Assembly (NCBI GenBank): GCA_034925865.1 | Contig: JAYFRN010000020.1 | Location: 29,415-93,414 of the forward strand | Origin: Oscillospiraceae bacterium | Lineage (GTDB): Bacteria > Bacillota > Clostridia > Oscillospirales > SIG627 | Length of the DNA stretch: 64,000 nt | Direction: 5' to 3' | In this document: piece after piece, positions 43,538-52,416 of the stretch | How the letters are laid out: the number at the start of each line of letters is the position of its first letter | How positions within the stretch are numbered: position 1 is the first letter of the stretch | Program-made: the position numbers and the translations under genes | Notes under the pieces: generated by a model | What the model was told of the DNA's origin: nothing | The model's database searches: none | Seen by the model: only the letters and a program-made list of their open reading frames with translations

Positions 43538-44470
43538 ATGAAATATTCGCTTAGAAATTTTTTTATAATATTTATTATTTCCGTTGTTATATTTACGGCA
43601 GCTGCTTTTTATGCCGTGAAGTTTGTGCAGAACTATCTTGCCGATACACTGGGCAATATGCCTAAACCCGGAGAAACACAAACGGAGACCGGGATTCCGG
43701 GCACCGATCCCGTTATCACCGAGACCGGCGGCGATAATCCCATCACGAATAATGGGACATTTTGCGTTCTTCTCGCGGGTATTGACGGCAGGACCGGATT
43801 CGCCGATGCCATGATGCTTGCCAGATTCGATAAGACGCAGAAAACCGTCATGTACACCTCCATATCTAAGGACACTCGCCTTTTTATTGACGGATCTTAT
43901 AAAAAGCTCGGAGATGTCTATGCTTCCCGCGGCGGAAAATTCATATGCGGAAAGGTGTCGGCGATAACCGGAATTAAAGTGGATAATTATGTTGCGATTA
44001 CCGAAGATGGATTTGCCGACATAATTGATGCGATAGGCGGCATATCATATTATGTGCCTCAGGACATGCATTACGAAGCGCCTGATATAGATCTTGTAAT
44101 CGATTTGAAAAAAGGGCAGCAGAAGCTCAGCGGGCAAACCGCTCTGGATATGTTGCGCTTCCGCATATATCCTAACGGCGACCTGGGTCGGTGCGAGTTG
44201 CAAAGAAAATTTGTGAAGGCGTTCTGCGAGTCGTTTCTGACGCCGTCAAACATCTCCAGGCTGCCGGAAATAATCACAATACTTTATGAAAGCATAACCA
44301 CGGAGTTTACGGCGGAATCGCTTATCGGCAATTCTGAAATCGTGTTTTCCTTCGGCGAATACGCATCCACAGAGCTTGTTTATCCGGGCGAAGTAATGAA
44401 TGAAGACGGGGACACGTTTTTCATTCCGGATATAGACGCCGCTCTTCAGCTCTACAGAAATTATAAATAA
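43538..44470 (+). CDS. LytR-CpsA-Psr (LCP) family protein
   Basis: 310 residues: an N-terminal membrane anchor (FFIIFIISVVIFTAAAFYAV), a Thr/Gly/Pro-rich linker to about residue 70, then an LCP domain. Family residues seen: LLAGIDGR, ADAMMLARFD, SISKDTRL, and the C-terminal RFRIYPNGDLGRCELQRKFV with its Arg/Asp residues. LCP enzymes transfer lipid-linked glycopolymers to peptidoglycan outside the cell. The domain is on the short side, and the usual R-x-D-x-D-x-x-R/Q pattern is slightly changed. Confidence 0.87.
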   Translation: MKYSLRNFFIIFIISVVIFTAAAFYAVKFVQNYLADTLGNMPKPGETQTETGIPGTDPVITETGGDNPITNNGTFCVLLAGIDGRTGFADAMMLARFDKTQKTVMYTSISKDTRLFIDGSYKKLGDVYASRGGKFICGKVSAITGIKVDNYVAITEDGFADIIDAIGGISYYVPQDMHYEAPDIDLVIDLKKGQQKLSGQTALDMLRFRIYPNGDLGRCELQRKFVKAFCESFLTPSNISRLPEIITILYESITTEFTAESLIGNSEIVFSFGEYASTELVYPGEVMNEDGDTFFIPDIDAALQLYRNYK

Positions 44471-44511
44471 AATAATCCCCGCGCAGTATTCGGGGTCGAA
44501 AGGAAAAATAT

Positions 44512-45564
44512 ATGGACATAAGAAAAAAAACCCTTAAGCTCGGCGTCGCTTATCACGGCAACAGAATGACGCATCACGCAATGGAGGATTTTCGCGATAT
44601 TGCCAATCATAATATGAGTCTTGTCGTGCATATGCTTTCTCATACGGACTGGGACAGACATCTCACGGTTATGAAGGATCAGGTTTCGATCTGCGATGAG
44701 CTGGGAATCGAATCGTGGATGGACAACTGGGGTCTCGGAGGCCCTCCCGGCGATAAATCTCATTTTCTGGCATATTACCCGGACAGCCATATGTATTATT
44801 CAAACGGAGCTATGGATCCCGTCCGTGCCTGTCTCAACAGCCCTGACTTCAGAAAATTCACAAAGCAATGGATAGACGCCGTTGTTTATACCGGAGCGAA
44901 GACAATTTTTTGGGACGAGCCGCATATTCCGTTAAAATACGAAGACGACAAGACATATTATGCCTGCGCATGCCCAAGGTGCAAGAAGCTGTTCGAAGAA
45001 AAATACGGAAAGCCCATGCCGGAATTCGCCGATGACGACGTAAATAATTTCCGTGTCGATACAATCGTCGATTATTTCAGTGAGGTCACTGAATACGCCG
45101 CTTCAAAGAATATTGTAAATACAATATGCGTAATGCTTGGAACGCATCACGGCATCAGCCTTGAGAACATTGAGCGCATATGCAGCCTTCCATACCTTAA
45201 TAATGTCGGCAGCGATCCTTACTGGCTCGGTCAAAAGGATGTTAATCCTTACGAATATGTCTACAACGGTACAAAGGCGAACCTTGCCGTCAGTGAAAAG
45301 TGCGGCAAGGATCATAACATATGGATACAGACTTTTGGCAATCCGCGCGGACGCGAGGAGGAAATAGTGGCCGCCGCGGAGGGAGCTTACGACGCTGGCG
45401 CGCGTACGATCATAGCATGGGGTTATTATGGCAGCATTTCAAACGATTACCGCGCCGCCAATCCGGAGATGACATGGAAGAAGACCTGCGACGCAATGGA
45501 GAGAATTTATAATATGGATCGCGATGAAACGCTGAAGATAAACCGCGCTCTGTTTAAAAAATAA
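44512..45564 (+). CDS. TIM-barrel protein of unknown function, glycosidase-like
   Basis: 350 residues, no signal peptide. KTIFWDEPHIP near residue 137 places acidic residues at a strand end, and CACPRCKKLFEEKYGKPMP is a CxxC-containing segment frequently seen in uncharacterised barrel proteins related to glycoside hydrolases (family-42/beta-galactosidase-like clan). IIAWGYYGSISNDYRA lies near the C-terminal strand. Function not assigned. It starts 41 bp after the LCP gene and is probably on the same transcript; the ribosome site is GAAAGGAA. Confidence 0.65.
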   Translation: MDIRKKTLKLGVAYHGNRMTHHAMEDFRDIANHNMSLVVHMLSHTDWDRHLTVMKDQVSICDELGIESWMDNWGLGGPPGDKSHFLAYYPDSHMYYSNGAMDPVRACLNSPDFRKFTKQWIDAVVYTGAKTIFWDEPHIPLKYEDDKTYYACACPRCKKLFEEKYGKPMPEFADDDVNNFRVDTIVDYFSEVTEYAASKNIVNTICVMLGTHHGISLENIERICSLPYLNNVGSDPYWLGQKDVNPYEYVYNGTKANLAVSEKCGKDHNIWIQTFGNPRGREEEIVAAAEGAYDAGARTIIAWGYYGSISNDYRAANPEMTWKKTCDAMERIYNMDRDETLKINRALFKK

Positions 45565-45674
45565 AAACAATCTTCTGCCTTCCGCAAATATACGGGCAGA
45601 TAAAAACAAACGGCTGATCCGGATGACGGACGGAACGTATTTTACATATTATTATAATTTCATTTTGATGTGCG

Positions 45675-45778
45675 CTCCGTCCCACGGCAACCGGGTTATC
45701 AGAAAACGTCGGAAAACAAATTTGCCACTTTGCTTCCGATCGGATTATTCAATGATAATTATTTGCCACGGGACGGAG
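45675..45778. repeat. Solitary long inverted repeat with an inner hairpin
   Basis: CTCCGTCCCACGGCAA (45675-45690) pairs with TTGCCACGGGACGGAG (45763-45778), 14 of 16 positions. Inside, TCGGAA (45709) pairs with TTCCGA (45734). It may be a structured RNA or a small mobile palindrome. No other copy is seen in the window. It lies in the 443-bp gap between the barrel protein and the DigH-amidase gene. Confidence 0.65.
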
Positions 45779-45798
45779 AATTTTTGTTCACATGTGCA

Positions 45799-45907
45799 TT
45801 ATTAAAACGGCATTAAAATAAGTCGCGTTTATAAGAGATAAAAACCCATATACCATAGCCTTTTCTCTATTTGGACGGTAATTATTATTTAATTGCCGAG
45901 TTAATAA
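45799..45907 (+). repeat. Palindromic dispersed element, copy D (full length)
   Basis: 109 bp: left arm TTATTAAAACGGCATTAAAA, inner AAAAACCCATATACCATAGC with CTTTTCTC, right arm TTATTTAATTGCCGAGTTAA. Lies 100 bp upstream of the DigH-amidase gene. Confidence 0.85.
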
Positions 45908-46007
45908 TCAGAAATCCCGGTTACAGCAGAACGAGAAAAAGCAGTTTTTTCGTTTCTCCATCCCATATTAAAGTTAGTTTAAATTATATTTGATTGAGAT
46001 AATAACC

Positions 46008-49000
46008 ATGAATAATAAAAAATCGTTTGTCGTAACATTGACAGCTCTTTTGCTTGTGACGGTTTTATTTGCCACAAGCCTTTTCGTGTTTGCGTCAAAG
46101 CTCGGCGAGCATTCCTCGGCGGCCGATGTCGCGACCGGAGAAAACAGCGGCGAAAATCCTGACAAAGTGTATACGGGAATTGAGGAGGACACTGAAATGC
46201 GCGGAATATGGATTGCGACGGTCAGCAATATTAATTTTCCGTCAAGACCGGGCTTAAGCGCCGATCAGCTTAAGGCCGAGCTGGATGACATTGTTGCGAC
46301 CGCAAAGGCCGCGGGGATGAACAACATATATTTTCAGGCGCATCCTTGCTCTGATTCGATGTTTGATTCAAAGCTTTTCCCCGTTTCCTCATTTTTGTCT
46401 GAAAACGGCTCGCTTCCGGACGGCTTCGATCCGCTCAAATACATAATCGAAATTGCACATAAAAATAACATAAAACTGTCTGCCTGGATAAATCCCTACA
46501 GAGTCACATATTCGGAGGCCGCATCGAAACAGGCGGCGTTCGACACTCTTCCGGACGGACATATAGCAAAGAAAAATCCGGATTGGATCGTCGAATATAA
46601 CGGCAGACTTTATTTCAATCCCGCGCTTCCGGAGGTTAGGGCATATGTGATTGCCGGGATCGAGGAAATAGTAAATAATTATGATGTCGACGGCATACAT
46701 ATTGACGATTACTTTTATCCGTATCCGGTTACGAATTCCGGAGAAACGCTTGAATTTGACGACGCGGCTGCATACGCGAAATACGCGGAAAACAACGTTT
46801 CGCTGGGCGATTTCAGACGCGGCTGTGTGAACACTCTGGTCAAAGGGATATATGATGCGATAAAGGCGGCGAAGCCCGCTGTCAGATTCGGAATAAGCCC
46901 GTTCGGAATATGGGCAAACAGCTCGCACAATCCCATGGGCAGCGATACCAATGGACTTGAAAGTTATTATGATATATACTGTGATCCGCTCGCCTGGATC
47001 AAGGGCGGATATATAGATTACATTTGTCCCCAAATTTATTGGAATTTCCAGAATTCCGCGGCGGCGTTTGATATTCTTGTCAAATGGTGGAGCGCGCAGG
47101 TCGACGGCACGGATGTGGATCTGTATTTCGGACATGCGGCGTACAGAGTGAGCGAATTTCCGGCCGGCGCGGATGAAATAATGCAGCAGATAACCTTCGC
47201 GCGCTCATGGATGGGATATAAGGGCAGTGTATTTTATGGTTATAAACAGATAAAGGACAACCAATGCGGCATTTTTGACGCGCTTTCTGAAATGTATGCG
47301 CAGCCGTGCTCTGCACCGGACGCGCATTCGGACGGAAAAGGCGTTTCGCTTAACAAGCCAAATAATAACTCATCGACGACTTATTCGGCGCTGTATGCGC
47401 TGGGTACTTCGGATCCGGCATATCCTGTATATTATAAAGGAATAAAGATTCCGAGGACGAAGAACGGATATTTTTCACTTTATTTCCCCTTGAATATCGG
47501 AACTAATACTTTTGTGCTTACGCAGAACAGCACGGATTACACGACTGTCGTAAACAGAAAAGCTGTATCTACTGATACTTCGTACGCCCAGATGTCGAAT
47601 TTTGTCATAAACAGCATCTTTCCTTCATCTGAAGCCATGCTTATGCCGGGAGACAAGCTCACGATTCTTTGCACCGCGCCGGCGGGATCGAAGGTGATGG
47701 CATACATAGGTGAATATTCCGTTGAGCTCAGCCCGACAATCAACCCGCCCATGAATTCGACGTATATGGCGGAAAATTATTGCGGTATATGGACGGTGCC
47801 GTCTTTTGAAAACGGCTCGGCTCCGGTGACGGTAAGCGCTCTGAGGATCGACGCGGTCTTCAAAGACGAAACAAAAACCGCTTATGGAGGAGTAATTAAG
47901 GTCATTCCTCCGGGCTGCACACCGGTAATCGAAGTTAAAAACAGTTATTCTTATTTGAAAATATCTCCGACGAGTTCATTTTATGACGACTACCTAAACG
48001 CCGAAAAAGGAATGCGGGACTATGTAGTCGGACTCGACAGAGGATATTATAAGCTGAAATTCGGCGGATATATATCAAAGGATGACGTTACATTTAAAGA
48101 AAACGGGACTTTGCTTACGAACCGGGTTATAACGGCCGCTTCACAGAAGAAAACGGATGTGATGGAATTGAGATTCGGCGTTACGGAAAACGTGCCGGTC
48201 AACGCCGTATGTAAAAACGGAATTTTTACGTTGACGATGTATAATACCTCCGCGGATTATGCGCCGGATTTGACTTTTGAGAACAATCCTATATTCAAAT
48301 CGGCGTCGGTGACTACCTCGGCCAAAGCATCGACCGTCACATACACGATATATCTGAAAGCGTCCGATAATTATTACGGCTTCAGCATGATGTACAAGAG
48401 CTCCACGCTCGTCCTTTCATTCAAGCTGCCGCAGACGATTCCGGAAGGAGAAAAGCCTCTTGCCGGCAAAGTGATAATAGTTGACGCGGGTCACGGAGGA
48501 ACTGATAACGGAGCAGACGGCTTTATCGGTGAAATAGATGAGGCATATATGAATCTACTTGTCGCAATGAAGCTTAAGGACAGGCTCGTTTCGCTCGGAG
48601 CCGAAGTCATAATGACACGCGAATCGGACGTATATTATGATTTGAATTACAGAATGAAATTATTAAATGATGTGTGTCCCGATCTTTCAATTTCGGTTCA
48701 TCATAATTCCATCTCTTATGATGAGAACCCCAATCGGGTTAGAGGCTTTGTCGGTCTGTACTGCAACGAGGACGGCAGATTGTTGGCGAAATGCCTATCC
48801 GAAAAGATGACTGACGAGCTTGATATTCTGCAAAGAAGCACGGCATATCAGATGCTTGCGATGTGCCGGAATTACAAATTCCCGCAGACGTTGTTAGAAT
48901 GCGGATTCATGTGCTCCGCGTATGAATATGAGCAGATGCAACGCCCGGATTACGCCGACAGATGCGCGGAGGCCGCGGCGCAGGGAGTTTTGGGCTTCTA

Positions 49001-49034
49001 CAAGGCTCAGGCGGCATATCTCAACGGACAGTAA
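46008..49034 (+). CDS. Glycosyl hydrolase-like 10 (DigH type) fused to N-acetylmuramoyl-L-alanine amidase
   Basis: About 1008 residues. After a membrane-spanning signal (VTLTALLLVTVLFATSLFVFA) comes a COG1649/GHL10 domain (about 55-430): MRGIWIATVSNINFP, NIYFQAHPCSDSMF, INPYRV, and YDVDGIHIDDYFYP with acidic active-site candidates. A linker with two immunoglobulin- or SH3-like segments follows. The C-terminal 190 residues are an Amidase_3 domain: zinc ligands His in VDAGHGG, Glu in IGEIDEAYMN, His in SVHHNS, and catalytic Glu in LLECGF. The enzyme should remove stem peptides and cut the bared glycan. ATG 46008 is preferred to TTG 45990. Confidence 0.88.
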   Translation: MNNKKSFVVTLTALLLVTVLFATSLFVFASKLGEHSSAADVATGENSGENPDKVYTGIEEDTEMRGIWIATVSNINFPSRPGLSADQLKAELDDIVATAKAAGMNNIYFQAHPCSDSMFDSKLFPVSSFLSENGSLPDGFDPLKYIIEIAHKNNIKLSAWINPYRVTYSEAASKQAAFDTLPDGHIAKKNPDWIVEYNGRLYFNPALPEVRAYVIAGIEEIVNNYDVDGIHIDDYFYPYPVTNSGETLEFDDAAAYAKYAENNVSLGDFRRGCVNTLVKGIYDAIKAAKPAVRFGISPFGIWANSSHNPMGSDTNGLESYYDIYCDPLAWIKGGYIDYICPQIYWNFQNSAAAFDILVKWWSAQVDGTDVDLYFGHAAYRVSEFPAGADEIMQQITFARSWMGYKGSVFYGYKQIKDNQCGIFDALSEMYAQPCSAPDAHSDGKGVSLNKPNNNSSTTYSALYALGTSDPAYPVYYKGIKIPRTKNGYFSLYFPLNIGTNTFVLTQNSTDYTTVVNRKAVSTDTSYAQMSNFVINSIFPSSEAMLMPGDKLTILCTAPAGSKVMAYIGEYSVELSPTINPPMNSTYMAENYCGIWTVPSFENGSAPVTVSALRIDAVFKDETKTAYGGVIKVIPPGCTPVIEVKNSYSYLKISPTSSFYDDYLNAEKGMRDYVVGLDRGYYKLKFGGYISKDDVTFKENGTLLTNRVITAASQKKTDVMELRFGVTENVPVNAVCKNGIFTLTMYNTSADYAPDLTFENNPIFKSASVTTSAKASTVTYTIYLKASDNYYGFSMMYKSSTLVLSFKLPQTIPEGEKPLAGKVIIVDAGHGGTDNGADGFIGEIDEAYMNLLVAMKLKDRLVSLGAEVIMTRESDVYYDLNYRMKLLNDVCPDLSISVHHNSISYDENPNRVRGFVGLYCNEDGRLLAKCLSEKMTDELDILQRSTAYQMLAMCRNYKFPQTLLECGFMCSAYEYEQMQRPDYADRCAEAAAQGVLGFYKAQAAYLNGQ

Positions 49035-49061
49035 ATCGAATAATCCCAAATAATGCAGATT

Positions 49062-49094
49062 ACCCGCCGGAAAACATTAGAATTTTCGGCGGGT
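49062..49094 (+). terminator. Terminator of the DigH-amidase gene
   Basis: ACCCGCCG pairs with CGGCGGGT around a 17-nt loop whose ends also pair (GAAAA with TTTT). ACGGTTTTATT follows. Confidence 0.8.
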
Positions 49095-49260
49095 ACGGTT
49101 TTATTGTCGAACCGGTCTTTGAATTGTTGAATGATTGTTCGTACGACCTTGCTTATTTTGATCAGACACATTTATGGCGATAATTTATAAATATAGCTTA
49201 AATTATCATAAAATTTTTGTCGATAAGGATGGTATTTTATTGAAAATGTGTTAATAGGTA

Positions 49261-49289
49261 TTGAATTATTATATTTTCCAGTGTATAAT
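49261..49289 (+). promoter_or_regulatory. Promoter of the solute-binding protein gene
   Basis: TTGAAT (49261-49266) and TATAAT (49284-49289), 17-bp spacer. Confidence 0.75.
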
Positions 49290-49395
49290 ATTTATAAATG
49301 CATTGGATGATTCATAATAAATCGCTTTGATTCATATCAAAGAATGAACCTGGGCATCCTATAAGCAAATAAGGAAGAGAGGATATTTATTTTTC

Positions 49396-50859
49396 ATGAA
49401 AAAGCAAATCGCAAAGGCCGCGGCCATACTTATCGCAGCCGCCATGTTGATACCGCTGGTATCATGCGCTCCGAAGGAGCCGATCAAAACCGGAAATAAC
49501 ACAGGCGCAACAGTGACAAAGACAGCAACAGAGGAGATCACGGAGGAAAAAGAACCTGATCTTGTAATGCCGGAGGGCATGCTGGACAGGGAATTCAGAA
49601 TACTCGGAACAAGCGCTGAAGAATATAATAACAACCTTGATATTTTTGCAACAGAAAAACTGGACGAGCCGATCAACGACTCGGTATATGACAGAAATCA
49701 AAAGCTGCTCGACAATTACGGCATCACAATAACCGGAACCATCAGCACAACCGTTTATTCTGACGCGCAGAAAAACATTCAGGCTAACGACGATGTATAC
49801 GATATGTATATGGTGCCGATGAACGACGCGTCCACGCTGGCTATGCAGGACTACCTTGTCGATCTGAAAACCATCGAATGGCTCAATATAGACAATCCGT
49901 GGTGGGATCAGAACGCAAACCGTGACCTTTCAATTAACCATAAGATATATTTTACGACAGGAGATATAAGCCTTCTTGACGAAGACCTTTGCTTCTGCAT
50001 AATATTTAACAAGGATGCTCTTCAGACGCTCAATCTTCCCGATCCTTACCAGATGGTAAAGGACAAGACATGGACGATTGACAATTTCATGAACATCATA
50101 AAAGACGTTTACACGGACGACGGAAACGGAAAGCCGGACACCTATGACCAGTGGGGTCTTATGACGCATGTCAATAACGCCACTGTATGGTATCTCGGAA
50201 CCGGCGAAAGAATGATCACAAAAGACGAAAACGATCTGCCGGTATTCGGAATGGATTCTCCGCGCGCGGCGGAGGCTATGGAAAAAGTGCTTTCCGCTAT
50301 GACAAGCGATAAAATAATACGCGGCGAGGATATCACCAATGACAGATGGGCCACACAGCTTGCGATGACAGTCGACGGCAGAAGCGTTTTCCGCTCGACC
50401 ATCTTCTCCGTTGCAAGAGATCTCCGCAGTATGAAAATGGATTTCGGTATTCTTCCGAATCCGCTTCTCGACGAGAACCAGGAAAATTATTGCACATTTA
50501 CCAGCGCATGGCAGTATCTGCCCGGCGTCTGCGTACCGACTACTAATTCGTCGCTTGAAGAAACCGGCGCCATACTCGAAGCCATGGCATATTGGGGCCA
50601 CGAAATTATCAAGCCGGCATTCTATGACGTTTCTCTCAAGGGAATATTGCTCCGTGATGAAGAATCGAAAGATATGCTTGATATCATATTCGGATCGAAG
50701 GTTTACGATATCGGATATATCTACGATATAGGCGGCATGCGCTGGATCCTTCGCGACCTCGCGCAGCAAAAGAGCACCTCTTTCTCGTCAAGCGTGGATG
50801 CAATACGCGATAAAGTCAATACCGGCATTGAGGATCTGATCACAAAATACGGCGCTTAA
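49396..50859 (+). CDS. Extracellular solute-binding lipoprotein (carbohydrate ABC type)
   Basis: 487 residues. Lipoprotein signal with lipobox LVSC (Cys near 25), a Thr/Glu-rich linker, then a periplasmic-binding-protein fold of the family-1 (maltose-like) type: NDSVYDRNQKLLDNYGI, CIIFNKDAL, TWTIDNFMNIIKDV and PDTYDQWGL resemble those seen in oligosaccharide binders of gut Clostridia. No permease or ATPase gene is adjacent, so it must work with subunits encoded elsewhere. Palindromic repeat copy E begins right at its stop codon. Confidence 0.85.
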   Translation: MKKQIAKAAAILIAAAMLIPLVSCAPKEPIKTGNNTGATVTKTATEEITEEKEPDLVMPEGMLDREFRILGTSAEEYNNNLDIFATEKLDEPINDSVYDRNQKLLDNYGITITGTISTTVYSDAQKNIQANDDVYDMYMVPMNDASTLAMQDYLVDLKTIEWLNIDNPWWDQNANRDLSINHKIYFTTGDISLLDEDLCFCIIFNKDALQTLNLPDPYQMVKDKTWTIDNFMNIIKDVYTDDGNGKPDTYDQWGLMTHVNNATVWYLGTGERMITKDENDLPVFGMDSPRAAEAMEKVLSAMTSDKIIRGEDITNDRWATQLAMTVDGRSVFRSTIFSVARDLRSMKMDFGILPNPLLDENQENYCTFTSAWQYLPGVCVPTTNSSLEETGAILEAMAYWGHEIIKPAFYDVSLKGILLRDEESKDMLDIIFGSKVYDIGYIYDIGGMRWILRDLAQQKSTSFSSSVDAIRDKVNTGIEDLITKYGA

Positions 50860-50925
50860 AGAGAAAAGCTCATCTGCTAGAGACTTTTCTTGCTAAAACA
50901 GTAATTATCGTCACTTTAAATAATT
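50860..50925 (+). repeat. Palindromic dispersed element, copy E (partial)
   Basis: Contains the inner hairpin (GAGAAAAGCTC with GAGACTTTTCT around ATCTGCTA) and the 3' part (CAGTAATTATCGTCACTTTAA), but not the left outer arm. It begins directly after the stop codon and may serve as a terminator. Confidence 0.65.
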
Positions 50926-50931
50926 GAAATT

Positions 50932-50966
50932 GCGCGGAGACCGCTTAAAAGGCCTCCGCGCTTTGT
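50932..50966 (+). terminator. Terminator-like hairpin before the membrane protein gene
   Basis: GCGCGGAGACC pairs with GGCCTCCGCGC (one mismatch) around GCTTAAAA, followed by TTTGTT. It lies 16 nt before ATG 50978, so read-through from the binding-protein gene would be limited, or it could control the downstream gene by attenuation. Confidence 0.75.
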
Positions 50967-50977
50967 TAAGGAGCAAT

Positions 50978-51799
50978 ATGAACGGAAAAAACAGCGCGTC
51001 AAGATACGCTTCAATTTACGTAAAAGCTCGCGGAAGTCTTCTTACCATGCTGATACTTACAATAATTAATGTCATACTTATTTATACAGACGCAAGTATA
51101 AGCTTCCCGTTCTCGGCCAGCTTTCCGCAGATAGCAGTGGTTGTCGGAAACCAACTCGCTTTTCAAAGTGGAAACAACGCATGGATATATTTTGCCGCCG
51201 CGCTGACCATTATTTCAATTGTTCCGTATTTTATATGCTGGTATCTGTCAAAAAGCCCGAATATATCAATGCTTGTCGCTTTGATATTTTTCTGCGTTGA
51301 TACAATATTCCTGATTTTTCTTGCTTTCCTTGCGTTTGATACATATTTGATTATGGATTTTGCCTTTCACGGCTGGGTGATATACTCTCTGGCGATTGGC
51401 GTCTCCGCCGCGTTCAAATTTAAAAAGCTTCCGCCCGAACAGCTTGCGGAAGCCTTTAACGACATTAATAAGAATCAAAGACCTGTGTTCGACCCGAAAT
51501 TATACAGCGAAGAAGCTTCCGCGCTTAGAGATGATGTTTCCGGAAAAGGAAGGCAGATTATTTCGGCTGTAAACGGAGCAGACACGGTTATTGTTAAGCG
51601 CAGATACGGTGTGACGGAGCTAATTATTAATCAAAAGGTTTACGCCGAATATAAAGGCCTGTTGGAAGTGTCTTATTATATAGTAGCAAATGTCGGAGGC
51701 ACTGTATACCGCACCGAGTTTGTGTCGAACGGTTTCTCGGGGATTCAAAGACTGTATGCCGATGAAAAATGTATAGGAGAAAAAAAGAGGATCAGATAA
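50978..51799 (+). CDS. Four-helix membrane protein of unknown function
   Basis: 273 residues from ATG 50978, which has AAGGAGCAAT just before it; the frame is open upstream but would run through the hairpin. Four hydrophobic segments lie at about residues 17-40, 68-90, 97-118 and 125-145. A cytoplasmic C-terminal part of about 120 residues follows (IVKRRYGVTELIINQKVYAEY), predicted mostly beta. No family recognised. Confidence 0.7.
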   Translation: MNGKNSASRYASIYVKARGSLLTMLILTIINVILIYTDASISFPFSASFPQIAVVVGNQLAFQSGNNAWIYFAAALTIISIVPYFICWYLSKSPNISMLVALIFFCVDTIFLIFLAFLAFDTYLIMDFAFHGWVIYSLAIGVSAAFKFKKLPPEQLAEAFNDINKNQRPVFDPKLYSEEASALRDDVSGKGRQIISAVNGADTVIVKRRYGVTELIINQKVYAEYKGLLEVSYYIVANVGGTVYRTEFVSNGFSGIQRLYADEKCIGEKKRIR

Positions 51800-51836
51800 A
51801 AGGTCTCTATGCCTGGTTTACTGCGTATATCGGCGG

Positions 51837-52196
51837 TCAGTCCGCCGCATACGAATCGGATTCCGAAATAATCCCTCCGCATTGCCGGATTATACGCATG
51901 ACATTATAAAGAGCCTGATCGTCAAAGCTGACCCTGAGCCTGTGGGGTCTGCGCGTGGGATCCGTTGAGTTCGAATTATATCCCTTTATTGCAAACGGGG
52001 TATCTCCGTAAGGATTTCCGTTGTCGATTCCCCAGTAAGCATTAAGCCCGCAGTCATTTGAAAACAGCCCGTGCCTCGGCATGGCCGAACCGGGATTTTC
52101 ATTGGTAAGAGAAACGTAATCCGAGTATGGATTAAGCTGCAGTATACAAAGCTCGGCGTCTTCCGCGCCGGAAAAGTAGGCGGTTATAGATTTCAT
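51837..52196 (-). CDS. Small protein of unknown function
   Basis: 119 residues, no signal or membrane segment. The N-terminus (KSITAYFSGAEDAELCILQL) looks like a beta-alpha unit of a ferredoxin-like fold; the middle is rich in Asn, Gly and Tyr; the C-terminal part (LRVSFDDQALYNVMRIIRQCGG) looks like a second such unit. AAAGGAATATAATC precedes the ATG, which supports translation. Convergent with the membrane protein gene. Confidence 0.6.
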   Translation of the reverse strand: MKSITAYFSGAEDAELCILQLNPYSDYVSLTNENPGSAMPRHGLFSNDCGLNAYWGIDNGNPYGDTPFAIKGYNSNSTDPTRRPHRLRVSFDDQALYNVMRIIRQCGGIISESDSYAAD

Positions 52197-52324
52197 GATT
52201 ATATTCCTTTTTATTGTAATATTTCAATAATATTCTTTCCCTTAAGTCCGTAAAGATACACGGGAAAAAAAGACATGGAAATCGAGGATGATTATTACAG
52301 TAATGTTACAGTACGGAAAATCTC

Positions 52325-52353
52325 TTGAAATTGGAAAATAAATGTTGTATTAT
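52325..52353 (+). promoter_or_regulatory. Promoter of the SLH protein gene
   Basis: TTGAAA (52325-52330) and TATTAT (52348-52353), 17-bp spacer. The leader then contains a small hairpin GGGGCA-GAAA-TGCCC (52363-52377) before AGGAGG. Confidence 0.7.
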
Positions 52354-52416
52354 TAGGATGCGGGGGCAGAAATGCCCAGCAACAAATTATTATTTTATAT
52401 TATCAGGAGGAAAAAA

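Larger units (their letters stand above)
49035..49395. other. Gap between the amidase and solute-binding genes
   Basis: 361 bp holding the amidase terminator (49062-49094) and the promoter of the next gene (49261-49289). The stretch between them is AT-rich with no further recognisable element or supported gene. Confidence 0.6.

Noticed and set aside
45623-45805. Plus-strand 60-codon frame
   Set aside because: It crosses the long inverted repeat and has no ribosome site.
46389-47135. Minus-strand 248-codon frame
   Set aside because: Shadow of the DigH-amidase gene; Arg/Ile-rich composition typical of antisense frames.
49930-50769. Minus-strand 279-codon frame
   Set aside because: Shadow of the solute-binding protein gene; no motif and no ribosome site.
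49396-50859. Start of a carbohydrate ABC import operon
   Set aside because: No permease or ATPase gene follows; the next gene is an unrelated membrane protein behind a hairpin.
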